Assembly: GCA_964418745.1 (NCBI GenBank)
Contig: CAYQMX010000013.1
Location: 1 to 64,000, forward strand
From: Scleromatobacter sp964418745
GTDB lineage: Bacteria; Pseudomonadota; Gammaproteobacteria; Burkholderiales; Burkholderiaceae_C
Direction: 5' to 3'
Length of the DNA stretch: 64,000 bases
Made by a program: the position numbers and the translations under genes. Positions 43,730 to 53,514 of the stretch are shown here, in pieces. The notes under the pieces were generated by a model. It was not told the origin of the DNA and ran no database searches. It saw only the letters and a list, made by a program, of their open reading frames with translations. Within the stretch, counting starts at the first letter, position 1. Each line of letters starts with the position of its first letter.

Positions 43730-45793
43730 TCAGGCGGCGGGCGCGGCCTCCAGGCGCTTGGCCACGAGGGTGAGGATGTCGTAGCTGGCCACCACCTCGC
43801 CGTCCTGGTTGGTCACCTCCACGTCCCAGGCGACGACGCCCTGCCCGCGGCCGTCGGCGCCCACCTTCTGGCGGTCGATCTTGCGCTTGCAGGTCAGGCG
43901 TGCGCGGATCGTGTCGCCGATGCCCACCGGCTTGACGAAGCGCAGCGTGTCCAGGCCGTAGTTGGCCAGCACCGGGCCTTCGCCCGGCGACACGAACAGG
44001 CCGGCGGCGGCCGACAGCACGAAGTAGCCGTGCGCGATGCGCTTGCCGAACGGCGAGGCCTTGGCGGCGATCTCGTCGAAGTGCATGTAGAAGAAGTCGC
44101 CCGAGATGCCGCCGAAGGCGACGATGTCGGCCTCGGTGACGGTGCGCCGGTGCGTCAGCAGCGAATCGCCCACCGTCAGGTCCTCGAACACGTGGCGGAA
44201 CGGATGGATCTCCGACTCGTGCACCGCGGCGCCCTTGACGTGTTCGCCGGTGATCGCGGCCAGCATCGTCGGCGTGCCCTGCACCGCGGCGCGCTGCAGG
44301 TAGTGCTTGACGGCCCGGATGCCGCCAAGTTCCTCGCCGCCGCCGGCGCGGCCCGGGCCGCCGTGCTTGAGCGCGGGCAGCGGCGAGCCGTGGCCGGTGG
44401 ACTCGGCCGCGGCGTCGCGGTCCAGCACCAGGATGCGGCCGTGCAGCGCGGCGAGCCGGGCGACGCCGTGCGCGGCGCGGTGCGGATCGCGCGTGACCAG
44501 CGTGCCCACCAGGCTGCCGCGACCGCGCTCGGCCAGCGCCAGCGCCTCGTCGAAGTCGTCGCAGGGCATCAGCGTGCTGACCGGGCCGAAGGCCTCGACG
44601 TCGTGCGCGGCGGAATTCATGTCCGGACGTTCGCACAGCAGCAGCGTGGGCGCGAAGAACGCGCCGTGCTGGGTGCCCGCACCGCGCGGCACGACGCTGG
44701 CGTCGGCGCCGACCAGCACCGTGTTGCCGCGCGCCAGTTGCGCCACGCGCGCGGCGACGTCGCGCTGCTGCTCGTGCGAGGCGAGCGCGCCCATCGTCAC
44801 GCCCTCCAGCGCCGGGTCGCCGACGACCACCCTGGCCAGCCGCGCCTTCAGCCGCTCGACGACGGCGTCGAGGTGGCGGCGCGGCATGATGGCGCGCCGG
44901 ATCGCGGTGCATTTCTGCCCCGCCTTGACCGTCATCTCGCGGGCGACTTCCTTGACGAACAGGTCGAACTCGACGTCGTCCGGCGTCACGTCGTCGGCCA
45001 GCACCGCGCAGTTGAGCGAATCGGCCTCGGCGTTGAACGGCACGCTGTGGGCGATCAGGTTCGGCCGCACGCGCAGTTTCGCGGCGGTGTCGGCCGAGCC
45101 GGTGAAGGTGACGATGTCCTGCCCGTTCACGCGATCGAGCAGGTCGCCGGTGGCGCCCACCACCAGTTGCAGCGCCCCGTCGGGCAGCAGGCCCGACTCC
45201 ACGCACAGGCGCACCATCGCCTCGGTCAGGTAGCTGGTGGACGTGGCCGGCTTGACGATGCAGGGCATGCCCGCCAGGAAGCTGGGCGCGAACTTCTCCA
45301 GCGCACCCCAGACGGGGAAATTGAACGCGTTGATGTGCACCGCGACGCCGCGCCGCGGCACCAGCACGTGCGTGCCGGCGAACTGGCCCTTCTTGCCGAG
45401 CGCCAGCGCCGGGCCTTCGTGGATCAGGTTGCCGGACGGCAGCTCGTTGCTGCCCATGCTGGCGTACGCGAACAGCGTGCCCGCGCCGCCCTCGATGTCG
45501 ATCCAGCCGTCGACGCGCGTGGCGCCGGTGTGGGCCGAGATCGCGTAGAGCTGCTCCTTGCGCTCCATCAGGAACCTGGCGAGCGCCTTCAGCCGCGCGG
45601 CGCGCTGCTGGAAGTCGAGCGCCAGCAACGCGGGAACGCCGACCCGGCGCGCGTGGTCGACGGCCTCGCCGAAATCGAGTTCGTCGGCGTGGGCGAAGGC
45701 CACCACGTGGCCGTCGACCGCGCTGGCGAGCGCGGCGCCGGCGCGCGCGCCCACGAAGCGGCCGCCGATGTAGCTCTGCAACTGGGTCGTCAT
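43730..45793 (-). CDS. paaZ: Oxepin-CoA hydrolase / 3-oxo-5,6-dehydrosuberyl-CoA semialdehyde dehydrogenase
   Basis: Bifunctional ring-opening enzyme of phenylacetate degradation. The C-terminal MaoC-like hydratase opens the oxepin ring, and the N-terminal aldehyde dehydrogenase oxidises the resulting aldehyde. The 687-residue length matches PaaZ (about 680). The dehydrogenase half shows its catalytic Cys in KAGQKCTAIR and Glu in FNAEADSLN. The hydratase half shows SGDFFYMHFDE. The ATG at 45793 is preferred over an upstream in-frame start. It lies downstream of the transporter-type binding protein and is probably the last gene of the paa block in this direction. Confidence 0.95.
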   Translation of the reverse strand: MTTQLQSYIGGRFVGARAGAALASAVDGHVVAFAHADELDFGEAVDHARRVGVPALLALDFQQRAARLKALARFLMERKEQLYAISAHTGATRVDGWIDIEGGAGTLFAYASMGSNELPSGNLIHEGPALALGKKGQFAGTHVLVPRRGVAVHINAFNFPVWGALEKFAPSFLAGMPCIVKPATSTSYLTEAMVRLCVESGLLPDGALQLVVGATGDLLDRVNGQDIVTFTGSADTAAKLRVRPNLIAHSVPFNAEADSLNCAVLADDVTPDDVEFDLFVKEVAREMTVKAGQKCTAIRRAIMPRRHLDAVVERLKARLARVVVGDPALEGVTMGALASHEQQRDVAARVAQLARGNTVLVGADASVVPRGAGTQHGAFFAPTLLLCERPDMNSAAHDVEAFGPVSTLMPCDDFDEALALAERGRGSLVGTLVTRDPHRAAHGVARLAALHGRILVLDRDAAAESTGHGSPLPALKHGGPGRAGGGEELGGIRAVKHYLQRAAVQGTPTMLAAITGEHVKGAAVHESEIHPFRHVFEDLTVGDSLLTHRRTVTEADIVAFGGISGDFFYMHFDEIAAKASPFGKRIAHGYFVLSAAAGLFVSPGEGPVLANYGLDTLRFVKPVGIGDTIRARLTCKRKIDRQKVGADGRGQGVVAWDVEVTNQDGEVVASYDILTLVAKRLEAAPAA

Positions 45794-45824
45794 ACGTGCT
45801 CCCCTGGCGCTGCGCGCCTCCCCG

Positions 45825-45900
45825 GCATGCCGGAGCATTGCGCTCCGCGCGTGCCCCCCACGAGAGGGCCTTCGTCCTTCGGACGACCGTGCGGACTCAT
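45825..45900. repeat. Intergenic palindromic repeat, Burkholderiales type
   Basis: The 109-base gap between paaZ and the binding-protein gene is filled with short GC palindromes, including TCGTCC-TTC-GGACGA and a CCCCCC/GAGAGGG block. It resembles the intergenic repeat family also seen at 50584-50665 and 51675-51752, though more diverged. It may act as a processing or attenuation site within the paa transcript. Confidence 0.5.
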
Positions 45901-45902
45901 AC

Positions 45903-47060
45903 TCACTCCTGGATCTTCCAAGCGCCGTTCTCGATCTTGACCATCACGCGGGCACGCTGGTCCAGCCCGAGGTGGTCGGTGGGCGTCATGTTGAAGATGC
46001 CGTGCGCGCCGGCCACGTTCTTCGTGGCTTCCAGCGCGTCGCGCAGCGCGGCGCGGAACTCGGGCGTGCCCGGCTGCGCCTTCCTCAGCGCCACCGGCAC
46101 GGCCGCGGCCATCAGCTGGCCGGCGTCCCAGGCGTGGCCGCCGAAGGTCGACACGCTGTCCTTGCCGTAGGCGGCCTCGTACTTCGTCACGTAGTCGATG
46201 GCCGAGGCGCGAACCGGGTTGGTGGCGGCCAGCTGGCGGGCGACCAGCACCGGTCCGGCCGGCAGGAACGTCCCCTCGACGTTCTTGCCGCCCACGCGCA
46301 GGAAGTCGGCGTTGGCCACGCCGTGGGTCTGGTAGACCAGGCCGGCGTAGCCGCGCTCCTTGAGCGTGATCTGCGGCAGCGCGGCGGGCGTACCCGAGCC
46401 GGCGACCAGGATCGCGTCGGGCTTGGCGGCCTGCAGCTTGAGCACCTGCGCGGTGACCGACGAATCGTTGCGCGCGAAGCGCTCGCTGGCGACGACCGTG
46501 ATGCCCTTGAGCGCCGCGGCCTTGCCGAACTCGTTGGACCAGCCTTCGCCGTAGGCGTCGGCGAAGCCGATGAAGCCCACGGTCTTGACGCCGTGGTCCT
46601 TCATGTGCGATGCGATGGCCAGCGACATCTGGATGTCGTTCTGCGGCGTCTTGAACACCCACTTGCGCTTGGCGTCCATCGGCTCGACGATCTTGGCCGA
46701 GGCGGCCATCGAGATCATCGGCACCTGCGCCTCGGAGACCACGTCGATCATCGCCAGCGAGTTGGGCGTCACCGTGGAGCCGAGGATGATGTCGACCTTG
46801 TCCTCGGTGATCAGCTTGCGGGTGTTGCTGACCGCCTTGGTGGTGTCGGAGCCATCGTCGAGCACGATGTAGTGCACCTTCTGGCCGGCGATGGTTTGCG
46901 GCATCAGCGCGATGGTGTTCTTCTCCGGGATGCCCAGCGACGCGGCGGGGCCGGTGGCCGACACCGTGACGCCGACATTGATGTCGGCCAGCGCGGAGCC
47001 GGCCGCGAGCGCCATCGCGGCGGCGGCCAGGGCACGGAACGGGGAACGGATCTTGGTCAT
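45903..47060 (-). CDS. Branched-chain amino acid-type ABC substrate-binding protein
   Basis: Periplasmic ligand-binding protein of the LivK/Peripla_BP_6 type, 385 residues including a signal peptide (AAAAMALAAGSALA). The fold is indicated by INVGVTVSATGPAASLG near the mature start and by KTVGFIGFADAYGEGWSNEF. Binding proteins of this family also serve aromatic acids, so it probably captures phenylacetate or a related acid. No permease or ATPase gene is linked. The start at 47060 has a GGAGA ribosome site. It lies between paaZ and the TetR gene. Confidence 0.88.
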   Translation of the reverse strand: MTKIRSPFRALAAAAMALAAGSALADINVGVTVSATGPAASLGIPEKNTIALMPQTIAGQKVHYIVLDDGSDTTKAVSNTRKLITEDKVDIILGSTVTPNSLAMIDVVSEAQVPMISMAASAKIVEPMDAKRKWVFKTPQNDIQMSLAIASHMKDHGVKTVGFIGFADAYGEGWSNEFGKAAALKGITVVASERFARNDSSVTAQVLKLQAAKPDAILVAGSGTPAALPQITLKERGYAGLVYQTHGVANADFLRVGGKNVEGTFLPAGPVLVARQLAATNPVRASAIDYVTKYEAAYGKDSVSTFGGHAWDAGQLMAAAVPVALRKAQPGTPEFRAALRDALEATKNVAGAHGIFNMTPTDHLGLDQRARVMVKIENGAWKIQE

Positions 47061-47078
47061 CGGGGTCGTCTCCATCAA

Positions 47079-47729
47079 TCAGTCGGTCAGGGAAGGGATC
47101 GCGGCATCCCGGCGCGCCGCGCCGCGGGGCTTGCGCACCGCGGCGAGGCCGCCGAAGAACAGGTCCGCCACGAGCGGCGCCATCTGCTCGTGGGTGAGGC
47201 CGCCGTCGGGGCGCAGCCAGGTGAACATCCAGTTGATCATGCCGAACAGCAGCATCGCCAGCGGCCGGTCGAGCTCGTTGCGGGCGAGGTTCGGGCGCAC
47301 CGCGGCGATGGCGTCGGCGAACGCGGCCACGACGCGGCGCTGCGGTTCCTGCACCTGGCGGCGCTCGGCGGCGTCGAGGAAGCGCACGTCCTCGGTCAGC
47401 ACGCGGTGCTCGTTCTGGGCGTCGGCGTACTCGCGCACGAAGCGCAGGATCAGCGCGCGCAGCCGCACCTCGGCGTCGGCGTGCGCGGTCTCGCGCGTCA
47501 CCTCGACGACGAACTGCTCCAGCCGCGCCACGTGGCCGACGGTGATCTGGAACAGCAGCTCGCGCTTGTCGCGGTAGTAGTGGTACAGGCCGGCCTTGGA
47601 CACGCCGCAGGCCGCGGCGATGTCGTTCATCGACGTGGCCGTGTAGCCCTGGACGGCGAACAGCTCCGCCGCCCGGGCGAGGATGGTGTCGCGCTGGTCG
47701 TCGTAGGTGGCGGAACGGGTGCGGGCCAT
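47079..47729 (-). CDS. paaR: TetR-family regulator, probable PaaR
   Basis: A 216-residue TetR repressor. The N-terminal helix-turn-helix reads AAELFAVQGYTATSMNDIAAACGVSK, continuing into the usual YHYYRDKRELLF. The remainder is the helical ligand-binding domain. In betaproteobacteria the paa genes are commonly repressed by a TetR protein released by phenylacetyl-CoA. Its position inside the cluster and the perfect ACCGACC/GGTCGGT dyad before paaG support that role. It is 7 bases downstream of paaE and likely co-transcribed. Confidence 0.8.
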   Translation of the reverse strand: MARTRSATYDDQRDTILARAAELFAVQGYTATSMNDIAAACGVSKAGLYHYYRDKRELLFQITVGHVARLEQFVVEVTRETAHADAEVRLRALILRFVREYADAQNEHRVLTEDVRFLDAAERRQVQEPQRRVVAAFADAIAAVRPNLARNELDRPLAMLLFGMINWMFTWLRPDGGLTHEQMAPLVADLFFGGLAAVRKPRGAARRDAAIPSLTD

Positions 47730-47736
47730 CGGCGGG

Positions 47737-48834
47737 TCAGCGATGGTCGAAGGAGATCCGCACCTCGGGCGTGGTCGGATGCGCCTGGCAGGTGAGGATG
47801 AAGCCGGCGTCCAGGTCGCGCTTCTCGAGGGCGTAGTTGCGCGCCATGCGCACCTCGCCCGCGTCGAGGTGCGCGCGGCAGGTGCCGCAGACGCCCGACT
47901 TGCACGAGTACGGCACGTCCAGTCCGGCGGCGGCCGCGGCCTCCAGCAGGCTGTTGTCGCTCTCGCGGTAGTCGATCTGGTGGGTGACGCCGTCGCGGAC
48001 CAGGGTGACGCGGCAGTGCGCGGCGTCGCCCGGCGCCGGGGCCTGCGCGGGCGCGGCCTGCACGCCCATGCCGGTGTCGGCGGGAATGGGCACGCCGAAG
48101 CGCTCGACGTGGATGCGCTCGGGCGCGACGCCGGCCGCGCGCAGCGCCGCCTCGGCCTCGTCGTTCATCATGAACGGTCCGCAGATGAACGCGTGGTCGA
48201 TGCGATCGGCGACGATCAGGTGCTGCAGGAACTCGCCCAGCTTGGCGCGATCGAGCACGCCCTGGTTCAGCGGCGAGTCGACGCGCTCCTCCGAGAACAC
48301 GTGGTGCAGCGACAGGCGCGTCAGGTAGCGGTTCTTCAGGTCCTCGAGCTCTTCCTTGAACATCGTCGAGGCCGCACGCCGGTTGCCGTAGACCAGCGTG
48401 AAGCGGCTGCCGGGTTCGTTGGCCAGCACCGTCTTCATGATGGACAGCACCGGCGTGATGCCGCTGCCGCCGGCCACGCCGAGGTAGTTGCGCGCGGCGG
48501 CAGGCTCCAGCGGCACGAAGAAACGGCCCTGCGGCGGCATCACGTCGATGGTGTCGCCGGCGTGCAGGTTCTCGGCCAGCCAGTTCGAGAAGCGGCCGCC
48601 GCGCACGCGGCGCACGCCCACGCGCAGTTCGCCGTCGTCGATGCCGGCACAGATCGAGTACGAGCGCCGCACCTCCTCGCCGGCGATGCGCTGGCGCAGC
48701 GTCAGGTACTGGCCCTGCGTGAAGCGGAAGCGCTCGCCCAGCTCGGCGGGGATGTCGAACGAGACGACCATCGCCTCGTCGGTCTCGGGGCGCACGGCGC
48801 GCACGCGCAGCGGGTGGAAGTGGGTGTCTGACAT
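47737..48834 (-). CDS. paaE: Phenylacetyl-CoA epoxidase, reductase subunit
   Basis: Passes electrons from NAD(P)H through FAD and a [2Fe-2S] centre to the PaaABC oxygenase. The 365-residue protein has the FAD-binding RRSYSICAG, an NAD-binding region with GGSGITPVLS, and the C-terminal plant-type ferredoxin site C-x4-C-x2-C in SCKSGVCGTC. A fourth Cys lies in ILTCQ. It is the fifth gene of the paaABCDE block and follows paaD by seven bases. Confidence 0.95.
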   Translation of the reverse strand: MSDTHFHPLRVRAVRPETDEAMVVSFDIPAELGERFRFTQGQYLTLRQRIAGEEVRRSYSICAGIDDGELRVGVRRVRGGRFSNWLAENLHAGDTIDVMPPQGRFFVPLEPAAARNYLGVAGGSGITPVLSIMKTVLANEPGSRFTLVYGNRRAASTMFKEELEDLKNRYLTRLSLHHVFSEERVDSPLNQGVLDRAKLGEFLQHLIVADRIDHAFICGPFMMNDEAEAALRAAGVAPERIHVERFGVPIPADTGMGVQAAPAQAPAPGDAAHCRVTLVRDGVTHQIDYRESDNSLLEAAAAAGLDVPYSCKSGVCGTCRAHLDAGEVRMARNYALEKRDLDAGFILTCQAHPTTPEVRISFDHR

Positions 48835-48841
48835 CGGGTTC

Positions 48842-49375
48842 TCAGATCGGCTTGAAGTGTTCGAAGGGTTCGCGGCAGGCCAGGCAGCGGTACAGCGCCT
48901 TGCACGCGGTGGAGCCGAACGCGGACAGGCGCTCGGTCTGCGCGCTGCCGCAGCGCGGGCAGGCGACGTTGCGGGCCATCAGCCGGATGGGGGACGTCGC
49001 GGCGCCGGCCAGGTCGCCGGCGCACGACCCCGGCGGGGCGATGCCGTAGGCGCGCAGCTTCTCGCGGCCTTCCGGCGTGATCCAGTCGGTGGTCCAGGCG
49101 GGCGCGCGCCGCTGCGTCACGCGCGCGGGCCCGAGGCCGGCGGCGTCGATCGCGTCCGTGATCGATTGCGCGATGACCTCGGTGGCCGGGCAGCCGGAAT
49201 AGGTGGGCGTGACCACCACCTCCAGACCGTCGTCGTGCGCGATGAGCTCGCGCACGATGCCCAGCTCGGTGACCGAGATCGCCGGCACCTCGGGATCGGG
49301 CACGCCGTGGAGCACCTGCCACGCGCGCTCGACGCGCGGCGACGCGGCCTGCTGCGGCGCGGCCGAGGTGCTCAC
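48842..49375 (-). CDS. paaD: Phenylacetyl-CoA epoxidase assembly protein
   Basis: Fe-S assembly-type protein of the MIP18/DUF59 family needed to mature the epoxidase. The 177-residue product shows the DUF59 region DPEVPAISVTELGIVREL and TYSGCPATEVI. At the C-terminus it has a zinc-type pair of CxxC motifs (CPRC and CLAC). The start is a GTG that overlaps the paaC stop by four bases (GTGA), so translation is coupled. Confidence 0.93.
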   Translation of the reverse strand: MSTSAAPQQAASPRVERAWQVLHGVPDPEVPAISVTELGIVRELIAHDDGLEVVVTPTYSGCPATEVIAQSITDAIDAAGLGPARVTQRRAPAWTTDWITPEGREKLRAYGIAPPGSCAGDLAGAATSPIRLMARNVACPRCGSAQTERLSAFGSTACKALYRCLACREPFEHFKPI

Positions 49376-50214
49376 CACTGGCCGCCCGGGAAGCTGCGCT
49401 GCAGCGTCTGCATCTCGGCCAGGACGTAGCCCAGGTGCTCGCTGTGCACGCCGCGCGAGCCGGTGGACAGGAACGCGCCGATGGCGGGCAGCGCCAGTCC
49501 CGCCTCGGCGAACACCGGCTCGACGATGGCCTGCCAATCGGGCTGCAGCGACAGCCGCATCGGGCCCAGCCCGGCGCGCGCGGCCTCGGCGTCGACGGCG
49601 TCGGTCTCGAACAGCTCGGCGGTGTAGGGCCACAGGCGCTCGACGGCGCGGCGCATGCGGCGCGCGGATTCGTCGGTACCGTCGCCCAGCCGCACCACCC
49701 AGTCGGCCGCGTGGGCCACGTGGTAGCGCGACTCCTTGATCGCCTTGCCGGCGATGGCGGCGACCTCGAGGTCGGCGGACCGCTCGAGGGCCGCCCAGGC
49801 CACCTGCATCCAGGCGGCGACCAGGAGGTTGCGCACCACGGCGTCGGCGAAGTCGCGCCCGGCGCGGCGGCCCGGCAGCTCCACCAGCGTGAAGTTGCGG
49901 AAGTCGCGCTCGTCGCGCAGGAAGGCCAGTTGGTCCTCGTCGAAGCCGGTCTGCAGGCCCACGTGGGTGAGCAGCGCGCGGGCCTGGCCCACCAGGTCCA
50001 GGGCGAGGTTGGTCAGCGCGATGTCCTCCTCGAGGATGGGCGCGTGGCCGCTCCATTCGGCCAGGCGCTGCGCGTGGATCAGGCAGGTGTCGCCGATGCG
50101 CAGCAGGTATTCGTGCTGCGGCGTCGGCGCGAACACGATGGAGGCGGCGGTGGCCGAAGCCGCCGACGTGGACGGGCTCGCGGTGGTGGGCAAGGGGGCG
50201 AAGGTGGTGGTCAT
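49372..50214 (-). CDS. paaC: Phenylacetyl-CoA epoxidase, structural subunit
   Basis: Ferritin-like subunit that binds and stabilises the catalytic PaaA. The 280-residue protein carries helices such as EEDIALTNLALDLVGQARALL and AIKESRYHVAHAADWVVRLG. The first 25 residues are a Ser/Thr/Ala-rich extension (MTTTFAPLPTTAS) not usual in the family. It follows paaB by 11 bases and overlaps paaD by four. Confidence 0.94.
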   Translation of the reverse strand: MTTTFAPLPTTASPSTSAASATAASIVFAPTPQHEYLLRIGDTCLIHAQRLAEWSGHAPILEEDIALTNLALDLVGQARALLTHVGLQTGFDEDQLAFLRDERDFRNFTLVELPGRRAGRDFADAVVRNLLVAAWMQVAWAALERSADLEVAAIAGKAIKESRYHVAHAADWVVRLGDGTDESARRMRRAVERLWPYTAELFETDAVDAEAARAGLGPMRLSLQPDWQAIVEPVFAEAGLALPAIGAFLSTGSRGVHSEHLGYVLAEMQTLQRSFPGGQW

Positions 50215-50225
50215 CGGTGCCCCGC

Positions 50226-50549
50226 TCACATGTGGCCGACTTCGGGCGGCAGCTCGTAGAACGTCGGATGGCGGTAGACCTTGTCCTCCATCGGATCGAA
50301 CAGCATCGCCTTGTCGGCCGGGTCGGAGGCGACGATCTGGTCGGAGCGCACGATCCACACGCTGATGCCTTCCTGGCGCCGCGTGTAGACCTCGCGCGCC
50401 AGCTGCAGCGCCATCTTCGCGTCGGCGGCGTGCAGGCTGCCGCAGTGCTTGTGGTCGAGGCCGGCCTTGGGGCGCAGGAACACCTCCCACAGCGGCCATT
50501 CGTGAGCCTGGGCCTGGGCGTTGGCGAGATCGGTCTTGGAGGCGGTCAT
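50226..50549 (-). CDS. paaB: Phenylacetyl-CoA epoxidase, small subunit
   Basis: Small bridging subunit of the PaaABC(D)E multicomponent monooxygenase. The 107-residue protein shows family blocks WPLWEVFLRPKAGLDHKHCG and YTRRQEGISVWIVRS. A longer frame goes to 50585, but the ATG at 50549 gives the family-typical length. It starts 5 bases after the paaA stop. Confidence 0.94.
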   Translation of the reverse strand: MTASKTDLANAQAQAHEWPLWEVFLRPKAGLDHKHCGSLHAADAKMALQLAREVYTRRQEGISVWIVRSDQIVASDPADKAMLFDPMEDKVYRHPTFYELPPEVGHM

Positions 50550-50553
50550 GTCG

Positions 50554-51642
50554 TCAGGACTCCGTTGATGCGAATGTTGAACCAAGCTCTCGGGAAGCGA
50601 GGGTCACGCCCCGAGCCGAACCGAGCTCCCCCTCGGGGGGCAGCGACGGAGGAGCGTAGGGGCGCACCTTTCTCGCGTGGGCCAGCGCGGCCTCGCGCAC
50701 CCACTCGCCGTCGTTCCAGGCGTCCACGCGTTCGGCCAGGCGCTCCTTGTTGCACGGGCCGTCGCCGCTGACGACCTGCCAGAACTCGGCCCAGTCGATG
50801 GCGCCGAAGTCGAAGTGCTCGCGCTGCGCGTTCCACACCAGGTCGGGGTCCGGCAGCGTCACGCCCAGGATCTTCGCCTGCGGCACCGTGGCGTCGACGA
50901 ACTTCTGGCGCAGGTCGTCGTTGCTGATGCGCTTGATGCCCCAGCGCATCGACTGCGCGCTGTTGGGCGACTGGTCGTCGGGCGGACCGAACATCATCAG
51001 GCTGGGCCACCACCAGCGGTCGACGGCGTCCTGCACCATCGCGCGCTGGGCGTCGGTGCCGCGCTGCATCATGTGCAGCAGCGCGTCGTAGCCCTGGCGC
51101 TGGTGGAACGACTCCTCGCGGCAGACGCGCACCATCGCCCGCGCGTACGGCGCGTACGAGCAGCGGCACAGCGGGATCTGGTTCATGATGGCCGCGCCGT
51201 CGACCAGCCAGCCGATCACGCCGACGTCGGCCCAGGTGAGGGTCGGGTAGTTGAAGATCGAGCTGTACTTGGCCTTGCCGGAGTGCAGCGCGTCCAGCAT
51301 CTGGTCGCGCGAGGTGCCCAGCGTCTCGCCGGCCGCGTACAGGTACAGGCCGTGGCCGGCCTCGTCCTGGATCTTGGCCAGCAGGATGGCCTTGCGCTTG
51401 AGCGTGGGCGCGCGCGTGACCCAGTTGCCCTCGGGCAGCATGCCCACGATCTCGGAGTGCGCGTGCTGGCTGATCTGGCGCACCAGCGTGCGTCGGTAGT
51501 GCTCGGGCATCCAGTCCTTGGCCTCGATGAAGCCGTCGGCGTCGAGCGCGGCCTCGAAACGCTGTTCGGCGACGGCCTCGTCGGCGCTGCGGACGGCGGC
51601 GCGCTCTTCCTTGGGCGCGGTGTCCATGGCTTGGGTGTACAT
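50554..51642 (-). CDS. paaA: Phenylacetyl-CoA epoxidase, catalytic subunit, with unusual C-terminal tail
   Basis: Di-iron oxygenase subunit that epoxidises the aromatic ring of phenylacetyl-CoA. Ferritin-like metal ligands are visible in IQDEAGHGLYLY and CREESFHQRQGYD. The first 325 or so residues are normal. The last 35, beginning around YAPPSLPPEGELGS, are encoded by an intergenic-type palindromic repeat and are therefore a read-through tail that ordinary PaaA lacks. Its start is followed upstream by another copy of the repeat, then paaK. Confidence 0.95.
   Translation of the reverse strand: MYTQAMDTAPKEERAAVRSADEAVAEQRFEAALDADGFIEAKDWMPEHYRRTLVRQISQHAHSEIVGMLPEGNWVTRAPTLKRKAILLAKIQDEAGHGLYLYAAGETLGTSRDQMLDALHSGKAKYSSIFNYPTLTWADVGVIGWLVDGAAIMNQIPLCRCSYAPYARAMVRVCREESFHQRQGYDALLHMMQRGTDAQRAMVQDAVDRWWWPSLMMFGPPDDQSPNSAQSMRWGIKRISNDDLRQKFVDATVPQAKILGVTLPDPDLVWNAQREHFDFGAIDWAEFWQVVSGDGPCNKERLAERVDAWNDGEWVREAALAHARKVRPYAPPSLPPEGELGSARGVTLASRELGSTFASTES
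50584..50665. repeat. Palindromic repeat inside the 3' end of paaA
   Basis: Core GCTCCCCCTCGGGGGGCAGCG at 50625-50645 within a longer GC-rich block. A related core lies at 51712-51731 before paaA. Such elements are widespread between Burkholderiales genes. Here the paaA frame runs through it, so the repeat encodes the tail of the protein. Confidence 0.65.
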
Positions 51643-51674
51643 GGTGGATCCTTTGTATGCGACGTCTGGTCAGA

Positions 51675-51752
51675 GCTCGGGCGTGCGCTCGGCCGCTCCG
51701 GAGCCGCCCGGGCGCCCCCTCGGGGGGCGGCGAACGAAGTGAGCGGGGGTGG
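51675..51752. repeat. Palindromic repeat between paaA and paaK
   Basis: Core GCGCCCCCTCGGGGGGCGGC near 51712-51731, flanked by a GCTCACTTCGTTCGCCGCC-type arm on the minus strand. It fills most of the 110-base gap between paaA and paaK. It matches the element at the end of paaA in its core and could be an mRNA processing or partial termination site. Confidence 0.65.
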
Positions 51753-53060
<1,308 letters not shown>

Positions 53061-53067
53061 GGCGGGT

Positions 53068-53514
53068 CTAGCCTTGTGCGGGATCGAGGGCGACGACGGG
53101 CTTGCCCTGGAGGGTGTAGGAGCGGCCGCGGAACGCCACGACGCGCTCGTCGCGCTGGTTGCGCACGTCGACGTCGTAGACGCCCATGCGGCCGGTCTTG
53201 CTGAGCTCGACGGCGGTGGCGGTGAGCATGTCGCCGACGCGGCCCGGGGCGACGATCTCGACGTTGAAGCCCGACGCCACGGTGATCTCGTTGTAGGCGT
53301 TGCAGGCGAACGCGAAGCAGGAGTCGGCCAGCGCCGCGAGCAGGCCGCCCTGGCAGGTGCCGTAGCCGTTGAGCATGTCCTCGCGCACGGTCATCGTCAT
53401 GGTGCAGCGGCCGGGGCCGATGGCCGCGACCTGCATGCCCAGGCCTTGCGAGGCGCGGTCGGCGGACCACATGTGGTCGCGCACGAGTTCGGCGATGCGC
53501 TGGGCGTCCGCCAT
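53068..53514 (-). CDS. paaI: Phenylacetate-pathway hot-dog thioesterase
   Basis: Hydrolyses hydroxyphenylacetyl-CoA thioesters that would otherwise trap CoA. The 148-residue hot-dog protein shows the family pattern NGYGTCQGGLLAALADSCFA, in which the aspartate is the likely catalytic residue. Its ATG overlaps the paaG stop by one base (TGATG), so the pair is translationally coupled. Confidence 0.93.
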   Translation of the reverse strand: MADAQRIAELVRDHMWSADRASQGLGMQVAAIGPGRCTMTMTVREDMLNGYGTCQGGLLAALADSCFAFACNAYNEITVASGFNVEIVAPGRVGDMLTATAVELSKTGRMGVYDVDVRNQRDERVVAFRGRSYTLQGKPVVALDPAQG

